64,000 nt of DNA from Caenorhabditis remanei (Eukaryota; Nematoda; Chromadorea; Rhabditida; Rhabditidae), in NCBI RefSeq assembly GCF_010183535.1, contig NC_071332.1:13392001-13456000 (forward strand), written 5' to 3'. Each line of letters opens with the position of its first letter. Within the stretch, counting starts at the first letter, position 1. Below the pieces are notes generated by a model. It worked only from the letters and a program-made list of their open reading frames with translations, made no database searches and was not told the origin of the DNA. Of the stretch, positions 11,156 through 22,391 are shown piece after piece. Both the position numbers and the translations under genes were made by a program.

Positions 11156-12034
11156 TTGAAATCAGTATTGTCTCCAGAAGACGTCAAATTTGGTTTTTTT
11201 GAAAAAAGAAAAGTTCGGGCATCAACTAAGTCAAATTTCCTATCTATACATCCAGGTCTCAAAAAAATCGGCCCAATATGGAGGGAGTTATGGCTGGCGA
11301 CAAACAAATACACAGACGGAATCTGTTGAATATTATTAGTAAAGATAATGATACATTTCGGTTGGTGGATCTTGTGGAATCTCTTGTCCGAAATTCGAAT
11401 CAATCGATTTAACATTAATTGGTTTCGATGTTTCAAGAGTGCATCGATCGAACTCTGGACAGTGGATGAGGATCTGGAATAATCGTTTTTCGTTTTAGTT
11501 ATGATTTTAGATTCTCACTAACATCTTTCAGTTCAGCCAAACTCTTTATCGATATCTTCGCTAACAAAACTTCGAACTTTTTGAAGTGTGCCAAGTTTTT
11601 CAGATCAAATTGTGTGAAAAATCGGTCGATTTTCAATTTTTCTGCCTGTTTCTATTGATCTAATTTGATGATTTGAGCCATTTGCAGACGGATTTTCGCC
11701 GTATTTGCACAACAAAATCGATTTCTGATAGGATTCCAGGTGTCAGATAAGGTAGAACAGAGAGCACTTCTTCATGATTTTTCACGTGCATTTCGAGTTT
11801 TGACACGTTAATTGTCGGCTTGTTGAGGGAAGAGAGTATCTGAAAGATGGAATAAAAGTATTTAAACGAATTTTAGACTTTCATTCCCAGTTACCTTCAA
11901 TACTCTGAAAGTGTTGAACTCTCAATTCCTTCTCGTTTTTCCCATCTTCCTCTCTGTAACTACTCAATGAAACACGAATTTTCAATTCTTCCACTACTGT
12001 CAGTTCAACGATAAACGCCAATTTTTGATAGAAT
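11156..12034 (-). pseudogene. F-box/FTH (DUF38-type) gene relic
   Basis: Read on the minus strand, pieces recall the FTH domain of nematode F-box proteins: an EELKIRV-like segment near 11930, VLSVLPYLTPG near 11740, AEKLKIDRF then DLKNLAHFKKFEV near 11600, and a C-terminal piece near 11400. No F-box precedes them. Two lesions are visible: a frame change near 11690, and TAG at 11652-11654 where the neighbour at 13097-14108 has Trp (DQW-KGAEEL against DQ-stop-KQAEKL). It is 5'-truncated as well as interrupted. Confidence 0.68.
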
Positions 12035-12426
12035 TCGGTCCTCCATGGATTGGAGATCAAGACCCGTATGGTGACTGTTTAAAATGGTTTATACGGGTTC
12101 CAAATGCTTCGGATGTGTTGGAAATCAGCCATTTCTCAAGAAAAAATATATTCAGATTCAAGAAAATTCGAGCTGAAAGAGTCTGGTGGGAAGCGACTGT
12201 ACATGACTAACTGACTTTTGAAACTAAGAAAATGCATCTGTGATGTTTGTCGAAAAGTTTTGTTCATCTGTCTAATTCTCGTTCTTTTGTTGTCTCTCTT
12301 CGTAGGGAAACTGGTTTGTTTGTGACACTGCACATGACCGATGTATCTCTATTTCTTCTAACTCTCCACTATTTTCACTTGTTTCGACTGAAATAATTTA
12401 TTTCCGCTTCGCAGTGGCTTCAAAAA

Positions 12427-12993
12427 ATGCCAATAAATATTCTGAATCTACCTGATGATATCTTGATCCAAATTATGCAAAGTTTAGATGTCAAAACGAT
12501 GTAAGTGATTGTCGCTGACAACGGCACATCAAGTAATTTCAGACTCCTTCTCCGAAGAATATGCAGAAAACTCTTGAATTTTGTTGATGAAGTGAAACCA
12601 GAAATTCGATTAAAATCAATCTCTATTTCAATTCATCCGGATAAGATATCTGTTATCTATAGACCAGATCAAGGAATGTATGCTATCGAGTACCTCAACC
12701 GTACATATCAACGCGTTGTGACACGTGGAAAAGGTCTTATTTTTATAAATTATGACTATTCGAATGATGGGAAGATTCTCAATAACGAAAACTACGTTGA
12801 GACTTTTCTGAGAGACTTTGAGATGATTTTGAAGTTACAGAAAACAGTTTTGAAGAATTTTGAATTGAAATGGATGTCTCACGAGGAGGAGGAAAAGGAA
12901 AAATGTCAAAATCTTATTGAGAAACTGAAGAAGATTTTGGAGCCGTATCAGAAAGTTTTAGCATGTGATGTTATGAAACTAAATGTTTGTTGA
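12427..12993 (+). CDS. F-box protein, short form lacking a complete FTH domain
   Basis: Two exons, 12427-12500 and 12543-12993, phase-matched across a 42-nt intron (GTAAGT...TTTCAG), encode 174 residues. The N-terminus has an F-box (LPDDILIQIMQSLD, then LLLRRICRKL), the segment that in this family binds Skp1 and links the protein to an SCF ubiquitin ligase. Next comes the conserved linker of nematode F-box/FTH proteins (SISISIHPDKISVIY). The frame stops where the main part of the FTH domain should begin; relatives are usually about 300 residues. It is therefore probably truncated, although no lesion inside the remaining frame was seen. Confidence 0.72.
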
Positions 12994-13096
12994 GACACCT
13001 ATTGCAAATTCTCTAAAACACCAGTTTGGAAATTGTTTTATTTTATTTTCAACAGAAACGTATGAAGTTAAAACAATATTTATTAGTGAAAATAAA

Positions 13097-14108
13097 CTAT
13101 TCATTCCCCAAATTAGGATTGTTTTTCTTCAGTTCGAGAAAAGTGAATTTTTGAGAATTCGGCCGAACCACGATAAGCAGATTATCATTGCGTGAATTCG
13201 GGTACTTGAATGACCAACGTTGAACAGTGGTGTTGTTTGGATCGACGTGATGTGGGTGTCCAAAAAAATTTGGTATTTCGTGGGCATTGTTAAAATCTTT
13301 ATAAGTAATGGAGCAGTATTCGAAGGATGCAGATTTGAAGAATGCCTGAAACAATACTGGTAAAATATGTATATGTTTTGATGCTTTAATACTGATGTAG
13401 AAATGTGTTTTTTCGTTTTCATAATGCAATTGTTTTATGGAAAAAATCATGTTAAAAACATCAAAAAAGACCTTGAAAAATCTTCAAATGAGCCCCCCGT
13501 CTTACCTCTTTCAGAACATTCAAATCTGATGCTGAAATGATTTGAATGCGAAATTTAGAGCATGAGAAATGTGTGAAATTATTGATGTCCCCAGTGATAG
13601 CATGAGTATCGTTGATATCCAGTTCCTCGGCGCCTTTCCACTGATCCAATGTTTCCAATTTTTCAGTTTCTAGCTGTGTTCCAACATGATAACAAATTCT
13701 GATGGTTTTCAAAAAAACCGGATATAAAGATGACAGAATTGACACAATTTGATCTTGATCTTTCGCAAATATCGAAAATCGATTGACTCTCAATTGAGAT
13801 TTTTTGGATTTTAGGATCTTTTTGAACAAATCGAAAAAATCATCACTGGATGAATGGACATTGACTCTCAATTCTTCGGTTACACAACTCATATGACGTA
13901 TTATCAATTCCAGATCATTCATAAAAGTTTGAAAACAATTCATATTTGGAATATTTTTTCGTTTTCGGTTTATCGTCACTAAACAGCCGAAATTAGTGTT
14001 CCAGTAGTCCACTGTTTCCATCCTTTTGCCATCGGATGAATAGAAAAAACAAATATGTTCAGGGTGAATGGTGATGCACAGCACCCTGCACGGGGAACGC
14101 GCAAACAA
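13097..14108 (-). CDS. FTH-domain protein of the F-box family, F-box not found
   Basis: Exons on the minus strand: 14108-13506 and 13345-13097, joined in phase 0 (GTAAGA donor, TTTCAG acceptor), about 283 residues. It contains the family linker (ITIHPEHICFFYSSD), an EELRVNV segment, a SILSSLYP segment and DQWKGAEEL, then the C-terminal FTH portion. These match the FTH (DUF38-like) region thought to recognise substrates of SCF ligases. The expected F-box exon was not found upstream of 14108, so the gene is either 5'-truncated or has a distant first exon. It is tail to tail with the + strand F-box gene at 12427-12993. Confidence 0.6.
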
Positions 14109-14564
14109 AAAAACGAAAGTTGGCCGTAGGGCACGTTCGCATTGTCTACAGTAATACTCAACAGAAAAGGCAAAATTTTACTGAGTCGGGCACATAAAAG
14201 CTTGAATATCTCGATTTCCCGAAATTTGTTCTCAGAATGCATATCCATTTCGTGTAAAGTAAGACTTTTTTGTATAATTTTGTGAATTTTCATACTTTAA
14301 TATTGTGTATTCGTGGTGCTATTCCCAGTTTCATGCAAAATCAGAATTCCAGCGGCGCCGAAGAAACCGAGTTTTTCAGTATTATTTCTGCTGGATTTTC
14401 AATTTTCGAAGTCGAAAATTGGTTTCTGAACAGAAACAAACCATAAAATAAAGAAAAAATAGTGTAAAACCTCTGATTTTGCAAATTTTTCAATTTTTCG
14501 AAAATTCTAAAAATCTGATTTTTGCTAATAGCCGATTCTCAAGAGGAATTGTTTTTCGATTTTT

Positions 14565-15086
14565 ATGACTTCCCAAATTTTTTTCATCAATGATTGGTTG
14601 GCAAGAGGGAATCAAGTTAAAAAGAGAATAGGAATCGTCAACATGGATGTGGAGGATATCTTTCAACATTTAAAAGAAAGTGGGTGTATCCGTGAGCTGG
14701 TAGCGGAGTTAAGAGAACAACGGGAATCCGACAGAAGAGCTGCTAGAAGAGCTGTTAGGAAAGAAAGGCAGGAGATCAAACGTCGTATTAGGTCACAGAA
14801 GAAAAAATGGGAGATGGTGCAAGAGGAGCTTCAAATTGCTAGGAAACGTAAGATGAGAAGTCAAAGAAAAACCAGGAAGTTATATAGAAGAAAGATGAAG
14901 AAAGCAAAAGATCGACATTGGCTAAAGTTTCGGGAATTGAAGTACAAGTTCGTGTTTTGTCCTCGAGTAATAATGCGGCCGCCAATCTTGTGTGTTTCAC
15001 CTGGTATCAATCGTGTAAGGTCCTTGCTTGTTACTTTCGAAACTTCTTTTAAAGCAAGAAACAAGAAAAGGAAATACAGTAAATGA
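14565..15086 (+). CDS. Small very basic coiled-coil protein, unrecognised
   Basis: A single-exon frame of 173 residues; the ATG at 14644 (MDVEDIFQHL) may be the true start. The middle (about residues 45-125) is a run of Arg/Lys/Glu/Gln with few helix breakers, predicted to be a long charged helix or coiled coil; the C-terminus is also basic. Such composition suits a nucleic-acid-binding or nucleolar protein, but no family motif was recognised. A chance frame is possible, though a 173-codon open frame this biased in AT-rich DNA is suggestive. Confidence 0.45.
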   Translation: MTSQIFFINDWLARGNQVKKRIGIVNMDVEDIFQHLKESGCIRELVAELREQRESDRRAARRAVRKERQEIKRRIRSQKKKWEMVQEELQIARKRKMRSQRKTRKLYRRKMKKAKDRHWLKFRELKYKFVFCPRVIMRPPILCVSPGINRVRSLLVTFETSFKARNKKRKYSK

Positions 15087-16347
15087 AGGAAGTTCACGTT
15101 TTTAAGGATAACGGACACGGACATATTGAACTCTCAACTCTTAATTTTCACGTACCTTGCGTGCGTATTCAAAATAAAATAAAAAATAAAAAAAGACTTT
15201 CTGATGTCGAATAATACTGAAAATGTCAGAAAATCGCAAAACTATCCTGATTTCTATAATCACTAAGCGAGAGAGTATGCGAACGAGAGATACGCAGACA
15301 GAGGGAGGAATTTTGAAAGCTGTGCGCGTTTCGCGTTTTTTGCGAGCTCGTTCCTCGTGCAGGGTACTGTGTGATGCATAATTTGGCAATTTCAATAGTG
15401 GGTTTGTGTTGATTGATGAAGTAGCGGATTGAACGACACACTCTCCGAAGAGAATGATTGAAATAAAAAAAAAAAAACATAAAAAATACCAACGAGAAAA
15501 TAAGATTTCTGGGTCATTGAAAACAAAACAGAAATACTACAAACTTGAGACGTTTCTCAGAAAAGCAGTTCAAATACTTCAAAAACTCACATTGATCGAA
15601 AATCCACTTTATTCATGAGTTCCTTCATCGCTACTTCTGGTATTTCACATAATGAAATGCGCGCAGGCATGTTTCAACAAATAGAGAAAAACTGAAAAGG
15701 AATTGAATTCCAAAATGTGAAGTATGATAACAGAACTGATAAGAAAAAATGAGGAAGAAGACACTCCGTTTGTTGTCTGATTTCGAGTTTTACAGAAATG
15801 AAATGTCATATGTTTCACAACTTTCAATTCAACATGGATTTCTATGATTTCGATGACTGCATCCAGCTTTCTGGCTTATCGGGATCTCATCAAAATGCTC
15901 CGTCCTTTGTCGAACTTGGAACTGAAGGCTGGTTTTACCGAATGAATCACACAATTCTAAGGCTTGAATTTTAAATAAGGTGTGATAATAAAAATGAACA
16001 TAAAGTAATGTGTAATGACAAATTCGTATTTTCACAATTATCATCAAACACTTCTCATTGTTTACTTGACCCTCCTCACATCTGATTCCTGCGGCGTCTC
16101 TGCTATCTACCTCAAAGTCAAATTGACCGTAGGTGACCATGGTTTTTGTGCTTCCGAATTGGAGCTTTCTCGATTACGTTCGGTGTCCCAGACTTGTTTT
16201 TATTTTCGGTATTTGTATTCTTCTTCGAATAGCTGATCCCATGGGTCTTTTGTATTGTTTCTCTATTATCAAACTACCAGTTTTTTATCTTGTGTTCTAA
16301 CAAACAGAGAACAAAAATACTTTTCCCGTTATCAAAGAACCTGAAAA
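15087..16347. other. Intergenic, nothing recognised
   Basis: AT-rich sequence with several short frames on both strands (for example 15829-16140 minus), none with splice structure or family resemblance. Confidence 0.5.
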
Positions 16348-17657
16348 ATGGATTCAATCCAATCAGCCATTCCGTACTACACCGCACCCATTTCAGTGAT
16401 TGCAAATACATTTTTGATCTTTCTCATTATTTTCAAGTCTCCGCCGCAAATGGGAAACTACAAATATCTTTTGATTGGAGTATCCATATTTGAAATATTA
16501 TATGGATCATTGGATATCGTGACGGAAGCGGTAAAAGAAACATCTAGATTCTACAGTAGCTTTTTTTCAGACCGTCCTTTCCATTGGTCCCTCATTTGTG
16601 GTGATAGTTCCTTATAAAGATAGATTTTTTGGGAAAGAAGTGGCGAGAATTTTTAACTGTATCGATTCACTCCAAATCTGTTCACTGCTTTCCTCGTTCT
16701 TTCAGGTCTTTATTGTGGATTTTTTGGTTTTTCAATGGGCATGTTTGTTGTTATTTTTGCATATCGGTTACTTGTAGCAACTGAAAATAGCTTGTTGAAA
16801 AAATTTCAAGGTGCAAAAATACTTTTGTGGTTTGGTTATCCAATGTTTTATCTGTTAGTTTTTGGAACAGTGGCTTGGTTTCCATATTCTCCTTCGCCCG
16901 AAATGGATGAATTCATCAGGTTAAATTGTTGCGTAGCTACAGAAACTTTTTTTTCAGCGTTTCTCTAATTGAACGACTCAATATGACTCTTGATGAAGTT
17001 GCTTATACGGGACCATTATACTATTATCCCGCGAATGACTCTATCAGATATGATACTCTGATTGTTAGTCTTCTACAGCTGTTTTTAGTTGTGAGTTCTT
17101 GTTTGCATTAGAGCGCGGTTACATTTATACCGACAGTAAGAATAGTTGTAAATCTTTCAGGTTTCATCTCTCATCTTGGTTCTATTGTTTGGAATCAAAT
17201 GCTATTTTTATATAATGAAATTTGCTTATATTCAAGATTCAATTTCGATAAAAATGAAAAATCTTCAGAAACAACTATTTTTTGCATTGGTATTTCAGGT
17301 ATGGCAGGAAAATGATTTTGATAGAAGGTGGAATAGCTTATCCGAAATAAAGTTTCAGGCTCTGGTCCCTCTTGTTCTCATGCATATTCCAGTTACTATT
17401 TTATACAGTTTTTCTCTACTCAACATAGTTTTCAATCCATTTTCTGTGGCCACCACGATTGCACTATTTCCAGCATTGGACCCCTTTCCAACCATTTTTA
17501 TTGTCAAAACATATCGATTAGCCATTTTTGGTAAGCAGTTGAGCTCTATTGATTAAAAAGAAGTAATAACTACTCACTTCTTCTTTCAGATTTTTTCCAG
17601 CATTTCTTCAAATGTCTTCGCAAGAAGCTGTGTGAATTTTCCGTTGGGAACAATTAG
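16348..17657 (+). CDS. Seven-transmembrane chemoreceptor, Str superfamily (str/srj type)
   Basis: Seven exons: 16348-16530, 16571-16658, 16706-16919, 16958-17090, 17161-17298, 17359-17530, 17590-17657. All phases agree and give 331 residues. Family landmarks: MGNYKYLLIGVSIFEI after the first membrane helix, LYCGFFGFSMGMF in the third, ALVPLVLMHIP in the sixth, and DPFPTIFIVKTYR in the seventh, followed by a short basic tail. These are typical of the nematode Str superfamily, candidate odorant receptors of chemosensory neurons. Introns are 40-70 nt with TTTCAG acceptors. No lesion was seen. Assignment to str rather than srj or srd is uncertain. A diverged copy of its last exon lies at 22179-22345. 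Confidence 0.85.
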
Positions 17658-18087
17658 TGAAATCACGAGTTGTTTTTCAATGACAGCAATTTATATTTTA
17701 TATGTAATTTAATTGATTCAATCTAGAGATTTAACAAATTACTTTTTTTGCTACACCGAAATCTGAGAATCAGTTTTTGGAAAACCTACATATCTTTTCG
17801 GTAAAATCTCTTTTGGAATTAAAATGTTGAATATTTTTCAATTAAATTACCAAGCTCGAATAAATTGACATTAAAACGCATGGTATCATTGATGGAACAG
17901 TCATATCCATGTTTCATCGAAATCTTGGAGTTGAAGGAAAGCATAATGAGTAAATCAACTGCTTCAAAGTAAATCAACTGTCATTAAATTTAAAAAAACC
18001 TCCAAAAATCTCTATTATTCCTTCTTAACTTAAAAGAGAGTTTGCTATTTAGTGTTTTAGGGGATCTTTTTCGAAAAACAATTGAGA
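17658..18087. other. 3' flank of the receptor gene, nothing recognised
   Basis: AT-rich; the first 90 bases after the stop are also duplicated at 22250-22345. No gene seen. Confidence 0.45.
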
Positions 18088-18243
18088 CCATGCTGGTCAT
18101 TGTGAGTGCCCCACTGAAGTTTCAGTTCTTATATTTAGCTGCAAACAATACCCTTTAGTATTCAGTTGTTTATTTCATGTGTTATCAGAACTAGAATTTT
18201 TATTGTAGACGACAATAAAATTTAATATGAATGAAAGAAAATT

Positions 18244-18977
18244 TCATATGAGTGAAGCGACTGGTTGAGTTGTTGGCCGCGGGGAACAACTTCGCTGGGA
18301 ACTTCTCATTTTTGCAACAATTTCATCCAATTGGTTTACGGCGTCGGCGTTAAGTTTCTGAAAAAAACGAAAGAGTATAATGGAAAAAAACTGGGATATT
18401 ACCTTTTTGAGAATTTTCCGAGTGGTTCCGCATTCGCTAGCTTCACATACCAGATCTTTGTCTTGCAGAGCATCTTTCCATGACGTCGGATATTTCTTCA
18501 TAGTGAAAGAAGCTCCTGAAATTCCAGAATACCCTCTCTGATTACAAAAAAAGAACATGAACTCACCGAGTTGCCAACATGACCAACAGTGGAATCTGGT
18601 CCAATGACATTCGCTCAACGAGGAAGCCTTCCAGATTCTGGAAGTAAAAAGAATTTCTCCAATTAAAAACACCAGTTAAGTGAATAAAGCCCCATGAAAC
18701 TATATTTGAGCCTACATAATTCACGTTTACCTGGCTATTCAAATTAAAATCTGTGATCCAATTGCGTCTCGATAGATACTGCTGTGATTTTCTGGGGTCT
18801 TTCTTCTTCTCGATGTGGAAATCAATCTTCACGCGCTGGAGTGAGAGTAGTGGAAGCGGAGTGAAGTGATTTTTACCAACCCTGTAAAGACTGTAACTGA
18901 AACTCTATAATAGTATCACTTTATGTCTATATAAAGTTTAGAAAATTGAGGCAGTCTGCTAAAACGTATTACTCACC
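18244..18977 (-). pseudogene. Downstream exons of the right-arm gene, out of frame with the upstream part
   Basis: Exon-like blocks on the minus strand: 18881-18731 (ending SRRNWITDF then NSQ), 18637-18567, 18515-18403 (SWKDALQDKDLVCEASEC) and 18357-18244 (LNADAVNQLDEIVAKM, then a stop). They align block for block with exons 48330-48498, 48551-48624, 49675-49789 and 49881-50012 of the + strand paralogue. The exon that should link them to the upstream frame is open only in another frame. The acceptor before 18515 also gives the wrong phase compared with the left arm. Either the gene is broken here or these exons belong to a separate or alternative transcript. Confidence 0.5.
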
Positions 18978-18998
18978 GTATCGATCCTGACAACCGTT

Positions 18999-21637
18999 TT
19001 AGCCAGGATTCATCGGCGCATGCGACTCCACTCCGATGATGGTCCAGCAATCGTAGTCATGAGCCATTTCATCTTGATAGAATGTGCAATCCGAATTTGT
19101 TACATTTGTCAACTGCAAATATCAGCATTCTTTTTTCCGCAACTTCTGTCTATTTTTTGAGTACGTGGAAATTTCTATCTCACTTTTTTTTTTCAAAAGA
19201 TGACAAAAACATGTAGCCCCATATTGAACTAGACCAATAATTACATCAAAGAAAATACCTCATCCATCTCCAGTCCTAATCCATCACCAGTTGGATTTCG
19301 AACGATGCTCGCTCTTGATTCCAGTCCTCTCGCTTGTTCAATTCCATCGAAATGATTCGTTTCCAAAATCAAACTTGAATCCATCCTCATAGATTCCAAA
19401 TCTACATCAAGTGGACGATTACTTGTAGTATTCTGAAACATTTAATAAGAGTAGGAAATATATAGAAAAAAATCATATAATTACAGTACTGGCCATAAAG
19501 AATGCGGCACTTGCAGTTTTTAGTTGAAAATGGTCGCTTTTGTTAGTGTGATACAGCTGATGGCTCCCTGATGGTATAATAACATTAATTGTTTACGGAG
19601 TGTATTGATCACAAGTAGACCTTCATTTTTGCTGTTGACAACTTTTCTGTACGGACACATCCCAAGAAGTTATCAATCGTCAAAGTGAAAAATCTTTCCT
19701 ACGATTGATAACTTCTGAGAATGTGTTCGTACAGAAAAGTTGTCAACTACAAAAATGAAGCTCTACTTGTGATCAATACACTACATGAACAATCGATACA
19801 ATGATACCATTAGGGAGCCCGTATCACACTCACAAAGTTGATCATTTTCAACTAAAAACTGCAAGCGCCGCATTCTTTATGGTCACTGCTGTATAACAAA
19901 ATAATTCTTTTTTAAACTTTAGAAAAGTCGATGAGCGCACAGGTAATAATTTGCCACCGCTCAAAAGTTGAGAGACTTCTGCTATTTTCGTGGAAAATAA
20001 TGAACTCAGAGAGTGTAACAATATTATTGGTTGTCTCGTAAAATCAACTTTCGTAGAAGTCACAGGTCAAACCTAGTGATGCACGAAAATGGACCATTCA
20101 TAGGAACAAAAAGCAAAAATTTTCATATTATGGCCACTTGTTTATGATAGTCATGTTTTACTATCCCATGCTGGAAAAAATGTAGATATAGTTTTATGAA
20201 AAGAAAGGATCGGATGGGTTGGGGATGCAAAAGCGTAAATTAAACTCCCAAAGGGGATAGATGCAAATGAAACTTCCACAATGTCTTACAATATGGGCAA
20301 AGCATTTTCGGTTCGTTAGAAAAATTTTGGAACAGGAAGATATCAGAAATCTTGGTTGATCAAATGTTTTGAGATTCAACAAAAAATTAATATTCTAATA
20401 GGAGAAAGCAGTTAAATCAAAAGTTAAAGTAAGGGTATCCATCTGGGCAGCAAAAAGTTCGGTCTAGTGGTCTTGAAGCAAAAGAGAGGTATCTCAGAAA
20501 CATACCTGAATAATTTCCTCTATTTGAATCTCATTTCTGGACGAGTCGTTAACATTTCTGAACGAGTCGTAATCCAAGTCGGGATTTACTGGAACGTCCA
20601 ATCGGGTTCTTTGCCGATTGGGTGATCCCTGGAAACAATTATAAAAATGTGAAAAAATATTTCAGTTAAAATTTTTATTTGATTCTTTTTATTTCTCGAT
20701 TTTTCGTTTTCTTGCATTTTTCAACAAAATTTCCTGTTTTTTAAAATTTATATCGTGAAAAAAGAAGAAAAAACACGAAAATTAGTTGTAAAAAGCTTTT
20801 TAAAAAGCAAGAAAACGAAAAATCGAGAAATAAAAATAAATAATTTTGTCCGAGAGGACTACACGGAGGAAGAACTCGGCCTGGGAAAACTCTTCCACGA
20901 AGGCTCCTTTTGAGCCGGGAAAACGTGAATTTAGAGTGTTTAGAGCGATTTTTAGCATATGCTCCAATGATGGAAGTTGCTCAGAATTTTCTGAAGTATC
21001 AGAATCTGATATAAAAAAGTATTACTTCAGTCCTCCTTTAACAAAAAAAATCATTGTTCTCACGCGAACTCATTGAAACGAATAGCGAATAGAAGATCCG
21101 AAAGAGCGAAAGAACCACCTTACTTACCGTGGAATTTTGCATCAATCTTCTTTGCCTCCACCGACGTTTTCGATGGTTTACGGTTTCTCCTCTTGAACCG
21201 TTCTGAACCATTTATTTACAATTAAGCACATTAACTCAAAAATTACCTCTTGATTTGTAATGTCTTCAGAACCATTGTTGATTGTGAAGTGGCAGCCGTT
21301 GAACGTTCCATGTGGATTCATGTGGATTCCACAGTCAGAACCCTCGGTGTTCTTTTTCTCCTGTAATTATTAAAATTATTTTGTTGGGCAAATAATCAAG
21401 TTTGGGACATTTTTCTGTGATTCCTTAAAACTGAATTACTGATAACAGTATTTTCTTATTTTATACCATGCTTTATAATTCTTTTTCAGCTAAAAACTTA
21501 AATTGTTCAATCAAAGAAGAACGTCGTGACGTTTTTAGCGTCTAACTCACTTCTTGAGATTCTTTTTCTTTCCCTGCTCTTGCTCTCTGCTCCTCCGTTG
21601 TGCTCGTTTCAGTCGGGCTCGACAAGTATCCTCCCAT
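18999..21637 (-). CDS. Unrecognised multi-exon gene, right-arm copy
   Basis: Exons on the minus strand: 21637-21551, 21360-21247, 21202-21128, 20628-20506, 19432-19259, 19112-18999. Every junction is phase 0 and the frame ends at TAA 18999-19001, giving 228 residues. The N-terminus is charged (Gln, Glu, Arg), exon 3 is Arg-rich (RKRRWRQRR) and could be a nuclear localisation signal, and exon 5 is acidic with a DVDLESMRMDSS stretch. No known domain was recognised. Exon 6 is 114 nt to its stop in both arms. A distant paralogue at 46064-50012 stops at a comparable point. Further homologous exons lie downstream in another frame, so the true C-terminus is unsettled. Confidence 0.55.
19482..19893. 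mobile_element. Full-length palindromic Tc1-like MITE
   Basis: 412 bp with ends TACAGTACTGGCCATAAAG and its complement; the two halves are reverse complements for nearly their whole length, meeting near 19685. The TA at each border and the CAGTACTGGCC start match Tc1-family termini. It occupies the intron between exons 4 and 5 of the right-arm gene, the same site as the shorter copy in the left arm. Confidence 0.82.
20686..20836. repeat. Hairpin insertion in an intron of the right arm
   Basis: Inverted arms reading TTTCTCGATTTTTCGTTTTC and its reverse complement flank an AT-rich centre. No counterpart exists in the matching intron of the left arm (6350-6510), so it arrived after the duplication or was lost from the left. 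Confidence 0.68.
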
Positions 21638-22067
21638 GGCAAATATCTAAATAATAAATAATAATTCGGGATGATCGGGTTCTGATAAAATGAGACGACA
21701 ATAACACAGCTTCTTACAATAAATACAATTTATTTCAAGAAAGAAGTATAAAAAAGCGATAAAACACAAAACAAATCAAAAGCACAAAAGCTAAAACCAG
21801 AACTAACTCTGAAAACCAACCGGTTCCAGTAAAACAACTTGTTACCACGTGGTGTATACGAGTCCACGTGAAGCGACGCGCTGAGGTTACGGTAGCCGCG
21901 TGAGACTTTACCGGAGTTTCGTTGCGTATTTTAAGTTTTTTAAAAAACATTTTACTCCATCAAAATAGAAACACTGATAAAATTCAAGAAGACGGTCCTA
22001 TCCAATGTTAACGGTGTGTATACGTGGAAGTAAAAAGTGAAATTGGACTTGAAATTTGATTTCGCGC
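21638..22067. other. Intergenic, nothing recognised
   Basis: A minus-strand frame ending at 21735 is hydrophobic at its C-terminus but lacks support. No gene called. Confidence 0.4.
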
Positions 22068-22345
22068 AAGAACAATGTATTTTTCTTTGTTAATTAACTG
22101 GTAACGATCAAACAAAAAATTAACAGTGAGAGATTTCTGTGTGCTTCACATTTTTATAATTTTTTCCAGGAATGCACTTCTTCATTCAGATTTTTCCAAC
22201 GTTTCTTCGAATGTCTCCGCAAGAAGCTGTGGGAAGTTTCAGGTCGAAACGACCAGTGGAATCACGAGTTGTTTTTCAATGACAATAATTTATATTTCAA
22301 ATATACTTTATTTGATTCAATCTTGAGTTTTAACAAGTTACTATT
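22068..22345 (+). pseudogene. Chimeric fragment: intron of the duplicated gene joined to a receptor last exon
   Basis: 22068-22178 resembles the left-arm intron 3 up to its acceptor and the first bases of exon 4 (6425-6515). It runs directly into 22179-22345, a diverged copy of the last exon and 3' flank of the Str receptor at 17590-17750: DFFQRFFECLRKKL against DFFQHFFKCLRKKL. Neither piece is a complete gene. Confidence 0.68.
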
Positions 22346-22391
22346 ATCCATTCTTCAAATAATTTGGAAGATGTACTCTACTATCAATACT

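Larger units (their letters stand above)
18088..21637 (-). repeat. Right arm of the large inverted duplication
   Basis: Reverse-complement partner of 5852-8518. It contains all the left-arm exons plus a full-length palindromic MITE (19482-19893) and a hairpin (20686-20836). The two arms are separated by about 9.6 kb. Confidence 0.88.

Noticed and set aside
15829..16140. Minus-strand frame of about 100 codons upstream of the Str receptor
   Set aside because: No splice structure, no family pattern, and composition like intergenic sequence.
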